Shown piece by piece: positions 21,082 to 33,400 of a stretch of DNA of 64,000 nt. The stretch is from Megascapheus bottae (lineage: Eukaryota > Chordata > Mammalia > Rodentia > Geomyidae). The notes beneath the pieces were generated by a model that had not been told where the DNA came from, ran no database searches, and saw only the letters and a program-made list of their open reading frames with translations. Within the stretch, counting starts at the first letter, position 1. Each line of letters begins with the position of its first letter. A program made the position numbers and the translations under genes. The DNA lies in contig JANJXV010000013.1 of the NCBI GenBank assembly GCA_024803745.1, forward strand, positions 11,392,501-11,456,500. Direction: 5' to 3'.

Positions 21082-22855
21082 GTGAGTAGTGGTCGCGGGC
21101 AATGGGCGGACTCTCAGAGGGGATCCGCGAGAGCCTGGACTTGGGGGGATCTCTCCTGTCTCCAAAGCACTCTCCCATGCCCTTTCGTGGCACTGCGAGA
21201 GTTGCCCTTGCGAGGCGCAGGGACCCTGGCTTGGGGACGGAGGCTTAAGGGAGTGCAGGATGGGGTGAGCTTGCACAGTTCCTGGGGCTCCCCCAACCTC
21301 TCCGGCCCTGTCCCCCACTTCCAAGCTCGGCCCCCTCCCTCCCAGTCGGTCGGCTGATGAGGTCATGGCCGAGCCATCCCGGGGGTGGGGGCGTTGGATC
21401 CCGCGGTAGAGGGTTTGCGGTGGTGAAGACGGGACGGGGTGGCCTGAGGGGGTGGAAAAGGATAAAACAAAATCATCTCCCAAATCGGGAGATGGGGGAG
21501 CAGACGCCTTCCAAAGGCCACGGGGGTAAGGGAGGAACCGAATTTGTTTACAGACCTGAGCTCTGGTCTGCGGGCTGGGGAAGGAGAGAGCCCTCCCCCA
21601 CTGCACCCCGGGGCACATCTGGAGCCGTCCCGAACGTCTGGCCGAGCTCGTGCCAGCGCCCCGCACCTCTCAGCCCGGGCGCCGAGCTGCTTGGCTTCCC
21701 CACCCTCCGCTTCCACTTTCCGAACGCCGCGCCTCCGCGGCGACCCTGCGCCGTCCGTCCGCAGCTCCGCAGAGCGGCCCCGAAAGACTTGGCTGGGGTC
21801 AAAGGCGAGTTGCGGGCTGGGGGCTGGCGGCTGGCTCCGCCTCGCAGGTAGCCGTGAAGTGATCGCTGGGCAGCCCGGCCGACACAGTCCGCTCGGGGAC
21901 CTTCTCCACCAGAGGCTTTTGGATCCGCCAGCCCCGGCCTCACTCGCGCTTTGGACACGGCCGCCCTCGCGTGGCACGGGTGCCCGGCAGCACGGCGGCG
22001 CACCCGGGTGGGGGAAGCCAGGCACCTCTCTAATGCTCACGGGCCACGCTCGGGGGACGTTGCCCCCGCGGCGAGGTTTCTAGAGACCTCCCTACTTAAA
22101 GTCTTACGATCACCTGTTGGAGGCACAGGGCTGGGGCGACTGCGATCGCCGTGTCCGGGAGGCCCCGTCCTCCTCCGTCCGAGGCGGACGAGGTTGCTTA
22201 GACCCGTTCCCCAGCGCCGAGAGGAAGGGACACCTACCTCTCCACAGGCACCGCGCTTTGGGGCGGGCTCTCCCTTGCGCCTGGCGCCGCCCGGCTTAAC
22301 GCGAGGCTTTGGGAGGTTCAGGATCGGCCAAGGCACCGTCCCTGTGTTACAGTGCCGCGAGGGCACCCACTGCACGCCGCGTCCCATCCCGGGACGTGGG
22401 ATGGGGCTTGCCCCAGAGCCCCGCCGCACCCGAGGCCCCTGCAGAGCCACCACGAGCCCCTGTTTAGCGCCCCCTGGCGCGCGCGCGCTGACCCGCAGGG
22501 AGCCGGCTGAGGGTGACCCAGCGGCTCCAGTGGCTGTCCTGGATGTTCTTACATGGGACAGGAATAATCCGCAAGGCCCAAGGCCCAGTCCAAGGGCTGC
22601 CTCCCCCCAGCAGAGAGGCGGTGGCAGAGGCAGAATCCGGGACCTTTGAGGCCTCTCGGAAAGCGCAAGGAGGCCTGGGTCCCTGCCGGCTTTGTGACCC
22701 TGGAAGAGTTGGGCCGGACACTGATCCCCGCTGTAAGTCCTGGACACCCCTCACCCCTGCATGCAGCGCCAGCTCCCTCCTCACCCAGGAATCCTAGGCG
22801 TCTGGTGGGGAGCCCACACTTGAAGAAGAGGAACAAGAAAGGACAGTGATTGGAG

Positions 22856-22858
<3 letters not shown>

Positions 22859-22899
<41 letters not shown>
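22859..22899 (+). repeat. (CA)n microsatellite in the 5' UTR intron
   Basis: An uninterrupted CA run of about 41 bases inside the first intron, in the trough between two CpG-dense blocks. Confidence 0.98.
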
Positions 22900-22901
<2 letters not shown>

Positions 22902-24273
22902 GTGCAGAGGATAGATATTTCTGATGAGGGCAATAGACATGCAGAACTACCGAGAATAGGTTTGGATTCAGGCTGAGTGTCCTCATTCTTCCCCACGCAG
23001 ACTGGACGCACGCTCACGCCAAGAACCTCCATATTGAGCATTTAGCTGAGGAACCCAGAAAAACAAGAGTGGGGTTTGGAATTGAAGTGGGATTTGTGTG
23101 CCCAGGCACACGTGTACGCGCATACGCTAACTCAGGTGCAGGTCTTAATGGGAACAGGCAGAGGGGAGCGCTAGGACTCACAGGCGGCTGGGAGATGCTT
23201 CCTTTGTATAGCAGGGGAAATGGAGGCTGGGGTGGTCGAGGGTTTGCCCAAGCCCAGGGCCGGAGGAGCGCGCGCTTCGCGTCCAGCGCCCCCTCACTAA
23301 GGCCGACGCCTCCTTCCAACTCTGTCAAGCCCTTTAGAAAGGAATCCCTTTGTCTTTGTCTCTTTCTGAGGGGTTGGGGCAGCGGATGACTGCGGGCCAA
23401 CGCCAGGTGTGGGTAAATTTGGGAGAAGCTGGGGAGTTAATGAGGTGAGAATGAAGAGGGGGGGGGGTCGCAGAAAGCGGGGCTGCGGGCGGGGTAGCGG
23501 CGGCTCCGGGGCTCCGGCGCTCCGCCTGGTGGCCGGAGGCGGCATCGTATGGGCTCTGAGCGCCGCCAGCGCCGCCGATCCAGGAGACCCTGAGCAGCCC
23601 TGGCTGAATGAAGAGCCTTGCCATCCCCTTTCTCACCCTTTCCCGCCCAGACTGAGAAGCTGATGCCCAGAGCGCTCTCCCATCTCCTCCCTGCCCTCGT
23701 CTCCCCGGGCGTAGGCAGACGCGAGGCCAAAGCGCCAGCCAGGCGCCCGCGCGCTCCCCAGGCTGGACGGCCCGGTTTACATCTTTCCAGCCTCAGTGCT
23801 CTCATCTGTTGGATGGAGGCGGTTAGGTGTGAAGAGAACGTTCTTTATGCAAGCTCGATCGTGCCAAGGAGCATTGCTTGCCAAAACCAAAACAACTAAT
23901 CATATTGCGGGGGGAGAAGAGCCCAGGGCCCCGATCTGCTGCCTGCGCCTGGGACCCCTTGCTCTTCTTCCCATCGTTTGGTCGGCGTGTCTGTGCCGGC
24001 TTCTGGCTCTGCCTCGGCGGCTTCCAGCTTCAATCTCTTCCTCTCGCAGTCTCGGGTTAGCCGGGTGGTAGAGTCGTTCCTCACCAGGACCCGCCCCCGG
24101 CCGCACCTAATCCGAGCCAGACCCGGGCGAGTCCGGCGCGGTGCCGTGCGGGGCGGGAGGGGACGCCCGCGACGCGCGCCCTCCGGGATCCGACCCCTCC
24201 TTTGTAATTTGAATAAAACGCCTCCCCGCCCGGGCGCAGCCTCAACCCGCCACCTCGCTCTCCCCGACTGCAG

Positions 24274-24373
24274 GCGGCGTGCGCTCAGGACCGGCGGCGG
24301 TGGCTTGCGGGCGACGGGACTGCGGCGCGGCGTCGGCGGGGTGCGATCCCCGGGGCGCGCCCGGCGCGCAAGG
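24274..24373 (+). other. WNT11: WNT11 5' UTR part of the start-codon exon
   Basis: Begins after the acceptor 'ctccccgactgcag' (AG at 24272-24273) and runs to the ATG. It has no upstream ATG and is extremely GC-rich, so strong secondary structure is likely. There is no in-frame stop in it, so the open frame continues upstream to 23978 in genomic DNA. Confidence 0.7.
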
Positions 24374-24456
24374 ATGAGGGCGCGGCCGCTGGTTTGCGAG
24401 GCGCTCCTGTTCGTCCTGGCGCTCCACACCGGGGTCTGCTACGGCATCAAGTGGCT
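24374..24456 (+). CDS. WNT11: WNT11 coding exon 1 (signal peptide)
   Basis: Encodes residues 1-27 plus two bases of codon 28. The start ATG has A at -3 and follows 'gcgcaagg'. The product begins [13 protein letters not shown], a positively charged N-terminus followed by a hydrophobic core, and ends GIKW. The donor is CT|GTAAGTAG. This ATG was chosen because it opens the signal peptide and matches the WNT11 N-terminus, although the open frame extends upstream. Confidence 0.97.
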
Positions 24457-27400
24457 GTAAGTAGATCGGGGAGACCCCACATCGACTCCGATGGGCCCGG
24501 GACCAGCCACTGGAGCAGCTGCCCCGTGGGGCATGCGCGACAAAACCCGGGAGGACAAACTGGCTGAGGATGGAATGGGGAGGGGGTCTTGAGCAGGTCT
24601 TTGCTGAGAAATGTTCTTGCCAAACCCACCCACCCCCAAAGGCCTGTAAAGTGAGCGAGGGGATTGTCCGGTCCTGGACAGCCAAGGGTTGACACACAGA
24701 ACATATGCGTGGAAGGCTCCGCTGGTTTCTGGGAAATGGCATCCTTTCCAAGAGCCACAACTGAGAGGTTCTGCTCCCCGCACCGGGGCAGGCCAGGAGC
24801 TGGAGATCTGCCAAAACTGCCCCAACCCCTCCACCTGGGCTCCCTTTCCTGGAGCCTCAGTGGTCTTCCCTCTGGAGGAGGTGATACCCTCTGGCTACCT
24901 GGGATCTGATAAGAGGCCCCTGGGAGCTCCTGAACTGTTAGGGCCTCCCCTGTGACTAGAGTTCCTGTGAGTTTAAATGATCGCTCCAGGCTGCTCCTTG
25001 CCTGAGTAGAGGTGCAGGACAGGGCAGTGAAACCCAGCCTGGTCCTGGAGGAGCTACTCCTGAGCTGGGAGAGATAAGCCTAGGTTGTAAATAACTCCAC
25101 CAGTGTCCCACTGCCCCGGTAGAGAGCAGTGTGAGGGCCCAGAGGTCAGGAGCCTTTCTGAGGGGTCACACCATGGGACAATGGGAGGTGATTCAGGGCT
25201 TGACTGTTGCAAAACTGGGGGCTTTCAGCAGGTGGGGGCCCAAGAGGAGGCAGGTAGGAGTGTGAAACTCACTGAGCGAAGACCAGGGTGGAGAGTCCAG
25301 GACAGGAGCAGGTCTGGGGCTGGGGAAGGGGCAGGGAGCCTGCAGACCAAACAGCAGGGAATGATTAAGGGGTCTGGAGATGTGTGGGGAGGGAGGGTTG
25401 TGGATTAGTTAGAAGACTGGGCAGCAAAGCACTGGGCCACCAACAAAGTCTCCAGGTCACTAGCCAGCCCCTCTGGGGCTGTTATCGATTAATTGATGAT
25501 TTCCCCCCCCTTCTGTCTCTCCCCTCCCCTCCTTTTCTCCTTTTCTCTCTCTCACGCACAGTGGGGTTTCTTAACTATAATGCTGTCTCAGTCAGTGGAG
25601 TAGAGGCAAGGTTTGTGTGGGCTGTCTGGCTGTGGCCCGTTGGTGGCAGGAAGCCGCAGGGTGAGTTGTGCAGCGTGGGTGGGAGGCTGAGGCCCCATCC
25701 CACAGGATCAGCAGCTCTGAGGACCATGGTGCCTGGGCTTAGTGGCCTGGAGATGACATAGGCTGAAACCTCATGTGGCTGACCTGAGGTGACCTCATGT
25801 GTTGGATGGGGAGAGGGCAGGGGCAGATACCTGACTGCCCTAAGATAATCTGGGACCCTTTAGTACCACCAAAGCCAGCAAGGAGGGGAAGCAGTTCTGG
25901 GCCATTTATGCCCTTGGTTGTCCTGGTGGAAAGAGCAGAGGAAGAGTCCTCCGTAAATAGGAGGAAATAACCCAAGGCTGGCCGGGATCCCGATAAAGTC
26001 TGTCCCCTCCACCAGCAGTGAGCTTGCCACTTAGTAGGAGAGGGTCTTTCTAAGAGTCCCAAGAGACTAGAAGGCAGCTGCTGCCAGTCAGGGAATAAGT
26101 TCCAATCTGAACAACACATGGTCACTAGCTGCAAATCAGGCCTGACACCTATCTCCCTGGGTCTCAGCTTCTATAGCTCCTCAAGGGCCTGGAAAGAGAC
26201 TTGGTATTGGGTCTCAGAAGCCTGGTGTGAACCTATCCTTCTTCAGCCTCTGTTTCCCACTTACACACCAGGAGTTGGCAATGCTGTGAGAGTTCCCTGA
26301 CAGCTTTTTTGGTTGGCACACATTACAGAAAGGGATGTGCAGTGAGGTTATCATGGTTCCAGACCCTTCAATTTGCCTCCCTTTCTTTTTTTTTTTTTTT
26401 TTTTTTGCCAGTCCTGGGCTTGAGCTCAGGGCCTGAGCACTGTCCTTGGACTTTTTTTCAAGGCTAGAGCTCTACCACTTGAGCCTCAGCACCACTTCCG
26501 ACTTTTTTCTACGTATGTGGTACTGAGGAATCGAACCCAGGTCTTCATGCATGCTAGGCAAGCACTTTAACCACTAGGCCAAACTCCCGGCCCTTGCCTC
26601 CCTTTCTTATCTTACAGCATAGGAAAGAAGCTTCCTTGTTCTGCATGGCTCTGAAGTTCTAGAATGAATTCCTAGTAGAATTAGGACTTACACAGGTCCT
26701 GTGCCTAGAGGCTTCTTTTTTCCTAGTCTAGTGCAAGCCCCTACCCAGCCTGACATGTAGGTGAAGAAGGGAAGACCTCAGGAGCCCCGATTTCTAGATC
26801 TAGGGGCTTACTGAAGAGTCCTGACTTGTGTTACCCAGGCCACCCTAGGGACAGCTGGAACCCCAGAGAGGGCAGAGCATGAGAGTCAAACTAGATCCCA
26901 GGCTCCTGCTACATTCCCCTTTCCTCAGGGCTCCAGGCTTACCTTTAGTTCAAGACAGCCCAAAGAATGATGGGCAGGAAATGCTATCTCCACAGACTGT
27001 GTTACTCTCCCATCCTTAGGTCTGCAGAGTCCATGGAGGCAGAACCATGGGGCCTTTCTGGGCATGATTCAAGGGCCTCTGTCAGCTTACAGCTCTGCCC
27101 AGAATCTGACTCACCCTGAATTGTAGTTATTCGTCTCAGAATCTACGTAGCATCTGACAGTTGTCTCTTTCCGACTCCCTGTGGGGGACACACGGGCTGC
27201 AGGGACATATGTGCTTCTGAGGCCGTGGAGCTCAATTGGGCTTCAGTGGTATCAACCTCAGCACTGTGAGCAGCCAGATTGAAGAATTTTAGTGGCTTCA
27301 AGCTCCTTAGGGACGGCAAGGCCTTTGGACTGGGATATATCACATTCCCAGGGGAGAGAGATGCTGCTGTGGAGGGCAGGTTCAGAAAGGTGACCTTATC

Positions 27401-30400
27401 TGGGCTGGGTGGCAGAGAGCTTCCTGAGCATAGGAAATGAGCTCAGGGACAGAGACTACATGGGAAAGCAGGATGGAAGGCATCAATGACATAGCTCTGC
27501 CTGAGGCTGGAGGCAGAGTGGGTCATCTGGGTGGAGAGATGGCTGGCAAAGTGGAAAGGAGAGAGGCAGGATTGTGCCTTAGGTGACCTGTGGTAGATGA
27601 AACCATTTGCGCATCCGTCTCAGCAAAAAATGTTCTAACTCTGTGCATTGAATATTGTGGCCTGGGGAAACTGAGACTGGCCTTGCCCAGGTCACATGGT
27701 AGGTGAATGACAGAGTCAGAACCTAAACCAGGAGACCCTGGACTCCTGAGTGAGGGAAGCCAAAGGCCCTCCCCAGAACCCCTGGCACAGGCCTCCCCTG
27801 TGAACTTTCTGTTCCCTCTTGTCCTTTCCTCTACCCTCTCTCCCACCGCCCCCTCCCCTAGATAAACCAAAATGTTTCCAATTAGGGGTCTGCTGGAGCA
27901 AGCAAGCCTGGAGAGATGTCCACGCTGGTGACTCCCCCGCCTCCCGCCTTAATCCTTGATTACCTCCCCAAAGGGGATTTAGTTAGACTCGGTCATTACC
28001 ACTAATCACCAGATGACCGCAGAGCTGGCCCTCCCCAGCAGTACAGTTGCTGCCTCCGTGTGCTCCAGGGCCTCCGCCCTGTGCACTGGCCACTGCTACC
28101 AACTGGCCATGCACGAGCACTCCTGTCCCAGTCAGCCAGCTCCTTGGGCCCTTGTGGGGGCCTCTGCCCTGCCTCTGGCCCCCACCTCCAGAATGGACCC
28201 CACAGGTTCTCCCACCCCCCTGAGAGGCCTTCTCCTAGGACCCTGCTTCTGGCTCGCTGGAGAGAGGGAAGCTGAGATGGAAGGGTTCAAGGGTCCCCAC
28301 AGTTTCCCTTCAGCCAATGAGGTGGACGCACAGAAAGCCCAGACTTCCCCCTCCTTGAGAGAGAGGCTGCCCCTAGCTTGTAGGCATTTGTCTGCCTGAG
28401 CTCCATAGTAAAGGCTGGGCTCCCAGCATCCTGCTTCTGGCTTCAACAGGGGCTCAGGAAAATGCCTGAAAGGTAGTGAGCGCCCTGTGAACCCACTGGG
28501 TACCTACGGTGAGCTAGATATTTGATCTACTGTCCCATATGTGAACCTTCCATTTTGAATGGAGCAAACTGGTCCAGATGGAAGAAAACTGGCCAGAGTG
28601 ACAGGCAGAGCAGGATCAGGACAGGCTGTGTGGACAGCTCAGTGCAGAGCAGGGGGACCCCCAAGAACAGGCCACACCCACCAGAAGGGACCAAAAACTT
28701 GCCACTGTGGAGGGCTGGACCTGCTGTCTGGCCTCAATGTCCTTGCCTGTGCCAGGCTTGTCCAGGCTGACCCAGGGCTGCCAGGAGCTTCCACACATAG
28801 GGAGGGGAGCTGTGGTGCTGGGGGGCTAGTTACTGCTGGCCACCAAGAACCCCGGAAGCTAGGCATTTGCCTCTCCGTGTGTGGTCAGAACCCACCCAGA
28901 TGTGGCTGCGGGGATGCCGACACACTCACTGGAAGGAGAGACTAGAGAGCCCTAGAATGATTCCACTTAGAAATTAGGTGAGTCCATTCTGAGGTGGCTA
29001 GTGCAGGATGCTGGAGCTAGGACGCACTCAGTATGTCCTTACTTGTAGGGATGGGCCAGGCCTGAGGGAGGGGAGACTGCCCAAGACAGGCTAGCTGAGT
29101 TATTGTGTCCTCACAGCAGACGGCCCACCCGGGCCCACTGCCCTCTGTTTCCTGAGCCTATGTTAGGTTTATATATTTAGCTGGTTATGTGTTATGGGTA
29201 GGTCATCATATAGGGGGGAAGCAGGAGGGGTAAAACCAACCTACTAAGTCAGACATTGGTGGCTCACACCTGTGACTGTATTTTTTTGTGTGTGTGGGGA
29301 GTCATGGGGCTTGAACTCTGGGCCTGGGTACTGTCCCTGAGCTCTTCAGCTCAAGGCTGCCACCCTACCCCTTGAGCCACAGCTCCATTTCCAGATTTCT
29401 AGTGATTAATTTGAGATGAGAATCTCATGTTCTTTAGTGTCTGGCTGACTTTGAGCCGTGATTCTCAGATCTCAGCCTCCCGAGTAGCTAGTACTCTTAT
29501 CTCCAATCAACCACCTAAACACCAGAAGTGGAGCTGTGGCTCAAAGTGGTAATGCAATAGCTTTGAGCACAAAAACTCAGGGACCATACCCAGGCACTGC
29601 ATTCAAGCCCCATGACTACCACTAACGACAACAAAACCAACCCCCCCCCAATAAAAACCTACTGTGTATTCAGTGTAATATATTTTTTCATTCAGCCCTT
29701 GCCTTTTTGTATTTGATGCTCAGAGAAGAGCATCAATTTGTCTAACACTGTACAGTATATAGAGGGCAGAGCTTGTGCTAGAACCTAGGTCTATTCATTT
29801 ACTGCAGTCCAAGATTTAATTGGCCCCCAGTCTAAGTGTTCTAAACACTTGGAATTCATTATCTCATTTAGGAATTCATTATCTCATTTAAGTCTTTCCC
29901 TAGTGAGACTTCAGTAGAGATGGCCATTGAGACAAACGAAGACTGTGAAACCCAGAAAGATTAGGTCACGAATCTCGGTCACACAGCTGGTGCTCAAATC
30001 TTATTCCCGTCTTTGGTCCAGCCCAGAAGGTGGAACAACACAGCCTTTCCTGCTAACTTGATGACTTTATCCAGCCACTGGACTAGTGGCTCCTGGAGAA
30101 AATGACTTGTGTCGCGTTCATTATCTCAGGCATGATTTCTGTGATTAGCTCATTTGAATACAGGAGGAAACCAAACATCAGAACAAGCAGGGTGAAGGCA
30201 GGTTGGCAGGAAAGTCCCTATCTTGCCTGACTCATCCTAGGAGATAGTTTGTAGGTGTAGACATGGAAGCCCAGCACAATCAGTGACTTGTATAAAGCTC
30301 CACAGCAAGATAATGGTTAAATATGGATTAGATACTAAAATTTCTAAGTTCTGGATCATTACAGATTTTGAGTGTCCATTAACTCTTTATGGCAGTCCTT

Positions 30401-33400
30401 TTTGTGAACTTGACAACATAATAAATGGGTTTGGTAATTAGAACATGATACAATATTCCTAATTTCTGTTGTGTGTTTGGTAAGGACTCAATAGTGTGTT
30501 CTTTTTGTTATTATTATTATTATCATCATCATCATTATAGTCCAGCAGTTTGCATGGTTTCTAGCACAGATCTGCCCAGTGCTAGATGCATGTTGAATAC
30601 AGAGTAATAACTCACAGCTGCAGGAGAGCTCACTGAAGCAGTGGATGAGCATGCTTGGTGAACTGCAGAAATGTTTGGTGTTTGTCCAGTTATCCTATAG
30701 GTGGGGTGGGGATTATGATCCTAGTAAGGACTTGAGGCCCAGTCAAGGACAATGATGTGCCCAAGATGGATACAGAGGTAGGGGGCTTATTGCTCTCTCT
30801 AGTGGTAGGCCTTTGCCTTCTGGTTTCCTGGCTTCTTCCAAGAACTGTTCCAAAGTCATCTGAAATTGATCAAGATGCATTGTCCTCACCAGCTGACATG
30901 TTGAATTGAAACCCCTGAATACATAATAGTAATAAGAATAATGATGAGCTAGATTCTGGTGGTCTGAAACCCGAGCTACTCAGAAGGCTAAACCAGCCTT
31001 GTCAGAAAAGTCCACGAGACTTTTTATCTCCAACTAACCTCCAAAAACATGAGAAGTGGAGCAGTGGCTCAAATGGTAAAGCATAAATTTAGAGCAAAAA
31101 AAAAAAAAGCTCAGGGACACAGGCTGGGAGAGTGGCTTACTGGTAGAGTGCTCACGAAGCCAGAAAAAAGCTGGAAGTGGTGCTGTGACTCAAGTGGTAG
31201 AGCGCTAGCCTTGAGAAAGCTCAAGGACCATGCCCTGAGTTCAAGGCCCAGGACTCGGGATGGGGAGGAGATGGGGGAAGCTCTGGGACAGGGCCCAGGC
31301 CCCGACATCAAGACCCGGTCTATCATATAACAACAACAACAATGTAATAAAATCCACAGTATGGAATGTGGAGACCTCTTACCCCTCACGTCCTGATTTT
31401 CTTTCACTGGTTGTGTTTGGGGTATGCAGGGCATTATCCAAGACACCTGCAGCCTTGGCACTGAACCAGACTCAGCACTGCAAGCAGTTGGAGGGCCTGG
31501 TGTCTGCGCAGGTCCAGCTGTGTCGCAGCAACCTGGAGCTCATGCGTACCATTGTCCACGCCGCCCGTGAGGCCATGAAAGCCTGCCGCAGGGCCTTTGC
31601 TGACATGCGCTGGAACTGTTCCTCTATCGAACTCGCCCCTAACTACCTGCTTGACCTGGAGAGAGGTAGGGGCTGCAGGGTTGTTCTGTGCCTGGGGGTG
31701 GGGATGAATGGATCCAGGCATAACTTATGTGTTTGGATAGGTGGGTGAATGCACGGATGGATGGATGAGTGAATAGATGGATGGATACACAGATGGACAA
31801 GGCATGGCTGGTTGGATGGATGGGCCATGAATCATTCATGAGTTAGGGAATGAATAAACATCAATGAGTGCATATATCAGCGCATATAAATGAGCAGCAA
31901 TGGCTGCAGTGTGCCCCAAGGTCACTGCCTGCTGTACTGAGGGCTCCCAGGAGGGGCTCATATACTGAGACTGCTGTAGAGCCCACCCTCAGGCAGGCAG
32001 AGGCCCTAGGTGGTCTTCAGCTTGGCTGCTGAAAATTGCTGTGAGGCACAAAGTAGTTAGGGGCAGAACAGCTGTGGAACAGACTTTGTGGGGAGGCAGG
32101 TTTAGCGGGGGGAGGTACAGGTACACAGTGAGGCTTTAACTCCAAGGCATTTCATCTCTCTTCCACATGGTAAGAACTTCTCTCATGTATTCTCAGCATG
32201 GCAACTTTCCCTCCTTCCAGAGTTATCTGAACAGCAGGGCTAGTCTGCAGGTTGCACATTATCACTGAGTTCTGTAGCTAGGGCAGCTGAGGCTCCAGAA
32301 GGGGGAAACAAAGGCTGGTTAAGAGACTCAGACTCTGGACTGACAGTCACGGTTCCCCACTTCTTTCCTAGGGAAGATATCACTGCTACACTGGCTGACT
32401 TCAACAAAAAAAAATGTATTATTGTCTTGGGCTAGCCTGTGACATCGTGCAGCCTCTGCAATCCTAGCATTCTGGAGGCTAAGGCAGGAGGATCAAGAGT
32501 TTGAGCTGTATCACATGGCCCATGCATACCTTGCCATATGGTGCCTGTGTATCTGAATTTCCCTCTTCTTCTAAGCCATTGGCCCAGGGCACTCCCAGTT
32601 CACTGTAATCTCATTTGAGTGCAGTAGATCAGCAAAGAGCTGACTTCTAAATACGATCATGCTCACAGGTCCTAGGACTCAGGACTTGAATCTGTCTTGT
32701 GGGAGATGCAATTCAAACCTACAGCAGGCTCTCTGCACACTTGTCTGGCCCATCAGGAGACAAGTTCTTGAAGGAGCTTAAAGTCTGAGCCTTCATTTCT
32801 ATAAAGCACCCCTTCCCCACACTGTGACTGGGAGGGGCACAAGGCAGGAAATGGAGAAGGCTGATGGTTCCAGTGCAGAGCACCTAACATCCTGGTGATC
32901 CACCCCAACCCGCCTGACCCCTCAGCCAGGTGACACAGAGCCCCCTGCTGACCAGCGCCTCCCACCCCGCAGGGACCCGGGAGTCTGCCTTCGTGTATGC
33001 GCTGTCCGCAGCCGCCATCAGCCATGCCATCGCCCGGGCCTGCACCTCTGGCGACCTGCCCGGCTGCTCCTGCGGGCCTGTCCCAGGTGAGCCCCCCGGG
33101 CCCGGGAACCGCTGGGGAGGATGTGCGGACAACCTCAGCTACGGGCTCCTCATGGGGGCCAAGTTTTCCGATGCTCCTATGAAGGTGAAAAAAACAGGAT
33201 CCCAAGCCAATAAACTGATGCGTCTACACAACAGTGAAGTGGGGAGACAGGTAACCACCCACCCCACCCGCCCCAGAGGGTGTGCTTGGGCCACTGGCCA
33301 GAAAAGTGCCACAGAGGCCCGATCAGGGGGCGGGGGTTGGGCCCTGGCCACCCACACCCATTGTGTCTGCTGACCTCCCTCTGCTCTCCTCAGCAGCTTG

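Larger units (their letters stand above)
20235..24460. promoter_or_regulatory. WNT11: CpG-rich promoter region of WNT11
   Basis: GC content and CpG frequency rise sharply here. The densest parts are about 20560-21110, 21600-22500 and 23700-24460. It encloses the TATA box, the predicted non-coding exon and the start-codon exon. No SINE lies inside it; the only simple repeat is a (CA)n at 22859-22899. CpG islands at developmental genes are usually unmethylated and Polycomb-regulated in cells not expressing the gene; that is family knowledge, not visible here. The many long open frames on both strands follow from the lack of AT-rich stop codons. Confidence 0.9.

Noticed and set aside
20295..22747. 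Several open frames over 200 codons on both strands of the CpG-rich region
   Set aside because: High GC content depletes stop codons. The frames overlap on both strands, share no known domain, and are of the Pro/Arg/Ala-rich composition expected by chance.
23978..24373. Upstream ATG as the WNT11 start codon
   Set aside because: The extension would bury the signal peptide, lies across a good splice acceptor, and is not part of the known WNT11 protein. It is kept only as an observation.
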